A DNA stretch of 18,620 nucleotides from CAZFZT01 sp964523675 (GTDB taxonomy: Bacteria; Planctomycetota; Phycisphaerae; Phycisphaerales; SM1A02), in the NCBI GenBank assembly GCA_964523675.1, contig CAZFZT010000071.1, positions 1 through 18,620 on the forward strand. Reading direction: 5' to 3'. The notes beneath the pieces are model-generated. The model saw nothing but the letters and a program-made list of their open reading frames with translations, searched no databases and was not told the DNA's origin. How positions within the stretch are numbered: the first letter of the stretch is position 1; each line of letters opens with the position of its first letter. Shown in pieces: positions 14,613 through 18,620 of this stretch. The position numbers were made by a program, and so were the translations under genes.

Positions 14613-17159
14613 ATGATCATGCGTAGGCCAAATGCAAGGAAATTGCACGTCGGATTGGCCGTTGCAGCCGGCGCCTTCTTCGCGTCCTCTGCGATGGGTC
14701 AATGGGTGGAGTTCGTCAAGGAAAGCAATTCAAGCCGAATGGTTTCCGCCAGCAGTGTTGGTCTCGGCGATACCCAGGAGAAGGATTATTCCTGGGGCGA
14801 CCTCGATCAAGACGGCTGGATCGACCTCATCGCCATTCGGAAACAGCCCTTCACCTCCGCAGGTAAACGGGTCAACGTTCTCTTTATGAACGAAGGCGGC
14901 GTGCTCGTCGATCGCACCTCCGAATATGCGTCGGCTGTCGCACTCGACCAAATCACCACATCGCCCGGCTGGGCTCCCCACACCGATTACCCGACTGATC
15001 AGGGTTTCCTCACCGCAACCAACGATCGGGCCTCCGTCCTGTTCGACCTTGATAACGACGGCTGGGTCGATCTCGCGATCGCAACCACCATCAGTGACGG
15101 CGATCCAAAGCACATCGGCCACCCACGCGTGTACATGAACCTCGCCAACGACGGCAACGGCGCCTGGCAGGGCCTGCGCTTCGAAAATGCGCGCATCCCC
15201 GCCATGGAGTCATGGTCAGGACAAACCGGCAGAAATCCACGCTTCTGCTCCGTCACCGCAGGCGATGTCACCGGCGACGGCTATGCTGAACTCTACTTCG
15301 GCGATTACGACTCCTCCGGCGCAGGCGGCGTCAATCAACCCTTCGGCGCCGACTTCAACGATAAGTATCTCGTCAACCAAGGCGCCGCCAACCCCGGCTA
15401 CTTCGACGACGTCACGAGCACCCACTTCACCGGAAATATCACCGGCGGACAAAGCGTCAATCAGCCGTTCCCCTTCTCCGCCTTCGGCGCAGCCGTCGAA
15501 ATCGCAGACCTCAACCTCGACGGCTTCAACGACATCGTCAAGCAGACCTCACTCAATGCCCCAACATACGTCGGCGTCGCCTACAACAAAGACGGCGATG
15601 GTGTCTTCAAATCCGGCTCCTACTACCAAGTCGCCATCCAGGCAGCGCCTTACTTCGTCTCGCTCGGCGACCTCACGAACAACGGCCGGCTCGACATGAT
15701 CGTCACCGATGACGCCACCGACCGGTACCTCCTCAATAACTCCACCAGCGCCAGCGGCCAGGTCAACTGGTCTTCGACGACCTTCCTTCCCGAGCAGAAC
15801 ACGGGCTTCGGCTCCGGCTCCGTCATCGTTGACTTCGATCAGGACGGCTGGAATGACATCATCATCGCCGATGTCGATGTCGATATCGCGCCTTGCCAAT
15901 CCAACCGGCGAACGAACCTCTATCGCAACAACGGCAACGCGCCCAGCGTGACCTTCACCAATGGTTCAAGCGTCATCCCCTCATCCGAGCGCCAAGGTGT
16001 CTTCGACGTTGCAGCGTTTGACATCACCGGCAACGGCTGGACCGACCTCGTCTTCGGCCGCTGCACCGGCACCGATATCTGGATTCACGTCCCGCCCTTC
16101 GATCTCAACATCGAGTACCCGCAGCCCCTGCCCTCCGTCATCGACGCGGATACCCCCACCACAGTGCAGGTCCAGCTCACCCCCCAGGGCGGCTCACTCT
16201 CCAACCCCACACTCCATACCTCCATCAACGCCGGCCAGTGGAACCAGCAACCGCTCAACCACCTCGGCGGCAACCTCTACGAAGGAACCCTCCCCGCCGT
16301 CCAATGCCTCGATGACATCGCCTTCTACTTCTCAGGCGAAGTCTCCGGCACTGAGTTCACTGGACCAATCAATGCGCCGACCAACGTCTTTACCGCATTC
16401 GCTGCGAATACGTCGGTCGTTACCAGCGATCACCATTTCGATGGGACCGATGCTGGCTACAGCGTGGAGAATGACCCCTCGCTGACCGTCGGCGAGTGGA
16501 CCCACGGCACGCCGACTGGCTCGCTCTTCGGCGGTCAGGTGGCGGCGCCGTTTGGTGACGCATCTGGTGATGGCCAGGCATGGGTGACCTGCCTCGGCGG
16601 CGCGGCTGGGCTTTGCAATGTTGACCTCGGCCCGACGCATCTGATTTCTCAGACCTTCGACCTCTCTGAAGGTCCGGCTGAAATCTCCTACGACCGCTGG
16701 ATGTTCTGCAGCAATGCTGCTGTTCCTGAGCGGATTGACTACCTCCGCACCTACGTCTCAAACGATGGCGGCAATTCGTGGGTGCAGGTCCACGAAACGA
16801 GCGGTACAGGCAACGAATGGGAGACGATGACTTTCAGCGTAAGTGACTATGTCACGCCCAGCGCAAACGTCGTCGTCCGCTTCTCCGTGTCTGACGAAGG
16901 CAATGGTTCCTTTGGTGATTCGGTCACCAACGCCGGCATTGACAACGTGCGCGTTGAGCAGCTTGCCTGCGAAGACCCCGTCCCGCCATGCCCTGCTGAC
17001 CTGACCGGCTCCGGCAACGTCGGTGTGCCTGACCTGCTTGAGTTGCTCGGCGCCTGGGGCAACAACCCCGGCCATGCCGCGGACCTCAATGGCGACGGCT
17101 CAGTCGGCGTGCCTGATCTGCTCGAACTGCTCGGCGCTTGGGGCGAGTGCCCGCAGTGA
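14613..17159 (+). CDS. Secreted VCBS/FG-GAP-repeat protein with GC-type dockerin tail, 848 aa
   Basis: AAGGA lies about 9 bases before the ATG. The signal peptide (1-29) ends in AMG-Q. Seven VCBS/FG-GAP units follow, with loops such as LDQDGWIDL, LDNDGWVDL, VTGDGYAEL, LNLDGFNDI, LTNNGRLDM, FDQDGWNDI and ITGNGWTDL, so residues of about 45-490 should form a beta-propeller. Residues of about 495-600 (FDLNIEYPQPLPSVIDADTP...) look like an Ig-like beta domain, and about 615-790 like a jelly-roll/MAM-type domain (QTFDLS..AEISYDRWMF..IDNVRVEQL). Residues 793-848 are two GC-type dockerin repeats. No catalytic residues are recognised; adhesion or surface binding is inferred. Third-position base use changes from strongly C-ending to mixed near 16350, at the boundary before the jelly-roll domain. 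A paralogue follows downstream. Confidence 0.86.
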   Translation: MIMRRPNARKLHVGLAVAAGAFFASSAMGQWVEFVKESNSSRMVSASSVGLGDTQEKDYSWGDLDQDGWIDLIAIRKQPFTSAGKRVNVLFMNEGGVLVDRTSEYASAVALDQITTSPGWAPHTDYPTDQGFLTATNDRASVLFDLDNDGWVDLAIATTISDGDPKHIGHPRVYMNLANDGNGAWQGLRFENARIPAMESWSGQTGRNPRFCSVTAGDVTGDGYAELYFGDYDSSGAGGVNQPFGADFNDKYLVNQGAANPGYFDDVTSTHFTGNITGGQSVNQPFPFSAFGAAVEIADLNLDGFNDIVKQTSLNAPTYVGVAYNKDGDGVFKSGSYYQVAIQAAPYFVSLGDLTNNGRLDMIVTDDATDRYLLNNSTSASGQVNWSSTTFLPEQNTGFGSGSVIVDFDQDGWNDIIIADVDVDIAPCQSNRRTNLYRNNGNAPSVTFTNGSSVIPSSERQGVFDVAAFDITGNGWTDLVFGRCTGTDIWIHVPPFDLNIEYPQPLPSVIDADTPTTVQVQLTPQGGSLSNPTLHTSINAGQWNQQPLNHLGGNLYEGTLPAVQCLDDIAFYFSGEVSGTEFTGPINAPTNVFTAFAANTSVVTSDHHFDGTDAGYSVENDPSLTVGEWTHGTPTGSLFGGQVAAPFGDASGDGQAWVTCLGGAAGLCNVDLGPTHLISQTFDLSEGPAEISYDRWMFCSNAAVPERIDYLRTYVSNDGGNSWVQVHETSGTGNEWETMTFSVSDYVTPSANVVVRFSVSDEGNGSFGDSVTNAGIDNVRVEQLACEDPVPPCPADLTGSGNVGVPDLLELLGAWGNNPGHAADLNGDGSVGVPDLLELLGAWGECPQ
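16989..17156 (+). repeat. Paired GC-type dockerin coding repeats in the VCBS protein
   Basis: Encodes CPADLTGSGNVGVPDLLELL and a second copy, DLNGDGSVGVPDLLELLGAW, with a short linker between. The repeats are nearly the same as those in the di-heme oxidoreductase at 14345-14509. The first copy here has TGSGN where a calcium loop would have TGDGN, so one acidic ligand is lost. Confidence 0.85.
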
Positions 17160-17214
17160 GCTCGACACTCACGTCATCGGCGGCACTTTGCCAATGGCGT
17201 TCACTTGATCCATC

Positions 17215-17242
17215 CCCGGCTGCGCGGAAACGCGCAGCCGGG
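17215..17242 (+). terminator. 12-bp GC-rich hairpin with GAAA tetraloop after the VCBS gene
   Basis: CCCGGCTGCGCG (17215-17226) pairs perfectly with CGCGCAGCCGGG (17231-17242) around a GAAA loop, an especially stable GNRA tetraloop. It lies 55 bases after the stop codon of the 848-residue gene. No T run follows, so it may be a terminator or a 3' stabilising structure. Confidence 0.6.
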
Positions 17243-17417
17243 ACTTGACAACCAGGCATTCGGGATCGAAGGAGCAGCGGCAGGGAACCTCCTTGACCGG
17301 AGTTGTGCCGTTTTGCTCCCAGTCGACTTCTCCGCCGGCCGCTCTGGTACTTCGTACGCGGCTGGCGTAATTCTCCGTTCCTCCCGTTCACCACACACAT
17401 GAGGAGAAGCATTGTCT

Positions 17418-18620
17418 ATGTATCAAAGGACTCATAAGGACATACGAGCGTTCGGAGTGAGCGCTGCGTTTCTCTCAGCCCTTGCTCTGACGCATTCAGC
17501 ATTCGCTGGCGACTGGCTGGAGTTCACGAATGAGACGGCTGCGCGTTTTCAGGCGTCATCGTCGCTTGGCTCGAACGATCAGGACGAGAAAGACTATGCG
17601 TGGGGGGATGTCGATCAGGACGGCTGGATCGATCTGGTCATCATGCGTAAGCAGCCGTTCTCGACACCCGGCCGTCGCGTGAACGTGTTGATGATGAATG
17701 AAGGGGGTGTGTTGGTCGATCGCACATCTGAATATGCCTCGGCCAGCGATGTGGCGGGCGATGAGGGCTTCCTCACGCCGACCAATGATCGCGATGTTGT
17801 CTTGCACGACTTCACAGGTGACGGCTGGCTTGAAATCGTGACGGCGCCAACGTATGGCCAGGGCTTGCCCAAGGAAATCTCCCATCCGCGCATCTACCGG
17901 AACCTCGGCAATGCGGGCAGCCAGTGGCAGGGTTTCATGTATGAGGATGCTCGCACGCCGCAGTACGCCTCGCCGCCGAACAACTGCGGCGTCGCAGCGG
18001 GTGATGTGACCATGGACGGTGAGCCAGACTTGTACTTCGTGACGTATCAGGACACGCTTGACCGCCTGTTGGTCAACGACGGCACCGGGCACTTCACGGA
18101 GCAGACCTCGCAGCGCTTGCCGAGCAGCTTCTATTCGGGAGCTGCGTTCGGAACGGCGGTGCGCATTGCGGATATCAACGGCGACGGTCTCAATGACATC
18201 GCCCAAACACGCGGCCTGCCCGGTATGGTGCGGCTGGTCTACAACCAAGGCGACGGCACGCTCGGCCAGCACTCCGAACCGCCAAACGGCGCCACGTATC
18301 ACCTTGCGCTTGGTGACCTCAACAACAACGGCCGGCTCGACATCGTCACCGTCGATGACGGTACCGACCGCTTCACGCGAAACGTCTCCACCAACGCCAA
18401 CGGGACCGTCAACTGGGCCTCCAGCACCATGCTCCCCGAGTCCTCGTGCGGCTCCGGTGGAAACTGCTCCGGCTTCGGCGGGAACGTATACGCGCACGAC
18501 CTCGACAACAACGGCTGGCTCGACATCCTGATCGCGGACGTTGACGTTGACATCTCCGGCTGTAATCGCCACAGCAACATTTATCGCAACAATCAGAACG
18601 CGCCGAACGTGACCTTCACG
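17418..18620 (+). CDS. Secreted VCBS/FG-GAP-repeat protein, paralogue of the preceding gene, 3' end outside window
   Basis: The frame is open from the ATG at 17418 to the last base (401 codons) without a stop. GAGGAGA lies about 10 bases upstream. The signal peptide (about 1-30) ends SAFA-GDW. The mature protein is collinear with the 848-residue neighbour: EKDYAWGDVDQDGWIDL, RVNVLMMNEGGVLVDRTSEY, LGDLNNNGRLDIVTVDD and IADVDVDISGCNRHSNIYRN all have direct counterparts. Six VCBS/FG-GAP units are visible before the edge. Compared with the neighbour it lacks small insertions in the second and third units. It probably continues into Ig-like, jelly-roll and dockerin parts, but that is not visible. 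The long open frame on the opposite strand (17556-18572) is a shadow. Confidence 0.85.
   Translation, partial: MYQRTHKDIRAFGVSAAFLSALALTHSAFAGDWLEFTNETAARFQASSSLGSNDQDEKDYAWGDVDQDGWIDLVIMRKQPFSTPGRRVNVLMMNEGGVLVDRTSEYASASDVAGDEGFLTPTNDRDVVLHDFTGDGWLEIVTAPTYGQGLPKEISHPRIYRNLGNAGSQWQGFMYEDARTPQYASPPNNCGVAAGDVTMDGEPDLYFVTYQDTLDRLLVNDGTGHFTEQTSQRLPSSFYSGAAFGTAVRIADINGDGLNDIAQTRGLPGMVRLVYNQGDGTLGQHSEPPNGATYHLALGDLNNNGRLDIVTVDDGTDRFTRNVSTNANGTVNWASSTMLPESSCGSGGNCSGFGGNVYAHDLDNNGWLDILIADVDVDISGCNRHSNIYRNNQNAPNVTFT

Noticed and set aside
17556..18572. Long minus-strand open frame (338 codons) at the right edge
   Set aside because: It is the shadow of the plus-strand VCBS paralogue; its Val/Asp-rich product mirrors the GAC/GTC codons of the repeats, and the plus frame has a signal peptide and ribosome site.

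Overview
The window is GC-rich, gene-dense bacterial DNA that best fits a planctomycete of the Phycisphaerae type. Two secreted proteins end in paired EF-hand-like 'GC-type dockerin' repeats (DLTGDG..GVPDLLELL..WG). A third ends in a VPAPG-type C-terminal sorting signal. There is a CRTAC1/UnbV-type VCBS lipoprotein next to a TPR protein, and a planctomycete-like intergenic hairpin (CCTCGCTTGCGCTTCGGG). The lineage is inferred from these signatures; no rRNA or other marker gene is present.

Left third (1-4889, plus strand): the C-terminus of a Ku protein is followed at once by a stand-alone LigD-type polymerase, so this is a non-homologous end-joining (NHEJ) pair. Next come a small Thr/Pro-rich putative lipoprotein, a GH15 (glucoamylase/trehalase-like) glycosidase and a YihY/BrkB-type six-helix membrane protein. 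A perfect hairpin at 4931-4955 separates this block from the converging operon.

Middle (5013-8070): a minus-strand three-gene operon with start/stop overlaps (7278 to 5013) encodes a single-helix membrane protein with a disordered tail, a Holin-X/DUF1469-like two-helix protein, and a DUF3618-type protein with LEA-like 11-residue repeats. Divergent to it, two tiny plus-strand genes encode an entericidin-like lipoprotein and a DUF1328 membrane peptide; the second is easily missed because of its length. With Ku, LigD-Pol and GH15, this resembles the general-stress/envelope gene sets of soil bacteria. That grouping is inference.

Right part (8205-18620): a minus-strand set holds a secreted protein with a VPAPG-CTERM-like tail, a VCBS/ASPIC-UnbV (CRTAC1) lipoprotein, and a membrane-anchored TPR protein. 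A plus-strand set then follows: a di-heme oxidoreductase (two CxxCH motifs) fused to GC-type dockerin repeats, an 848-residue VCBS-repeat protein with the same tail, and a tandem paralogue of the latter that runs off the window. These look like exported proteins that share a surface-attachment device. Strong hairpins lie between the units (8150-8186, 14524-14557, 17215-17242).

No tRNA, rRNA, CRISPR array, insertion sequence or phage integrase was seen. The features most worth following up are the GC-dockerin fusion to a di-heme enzyme, the LEA-like envelope operon, and the codon-use mosaic in the paralogous VCBS genes.
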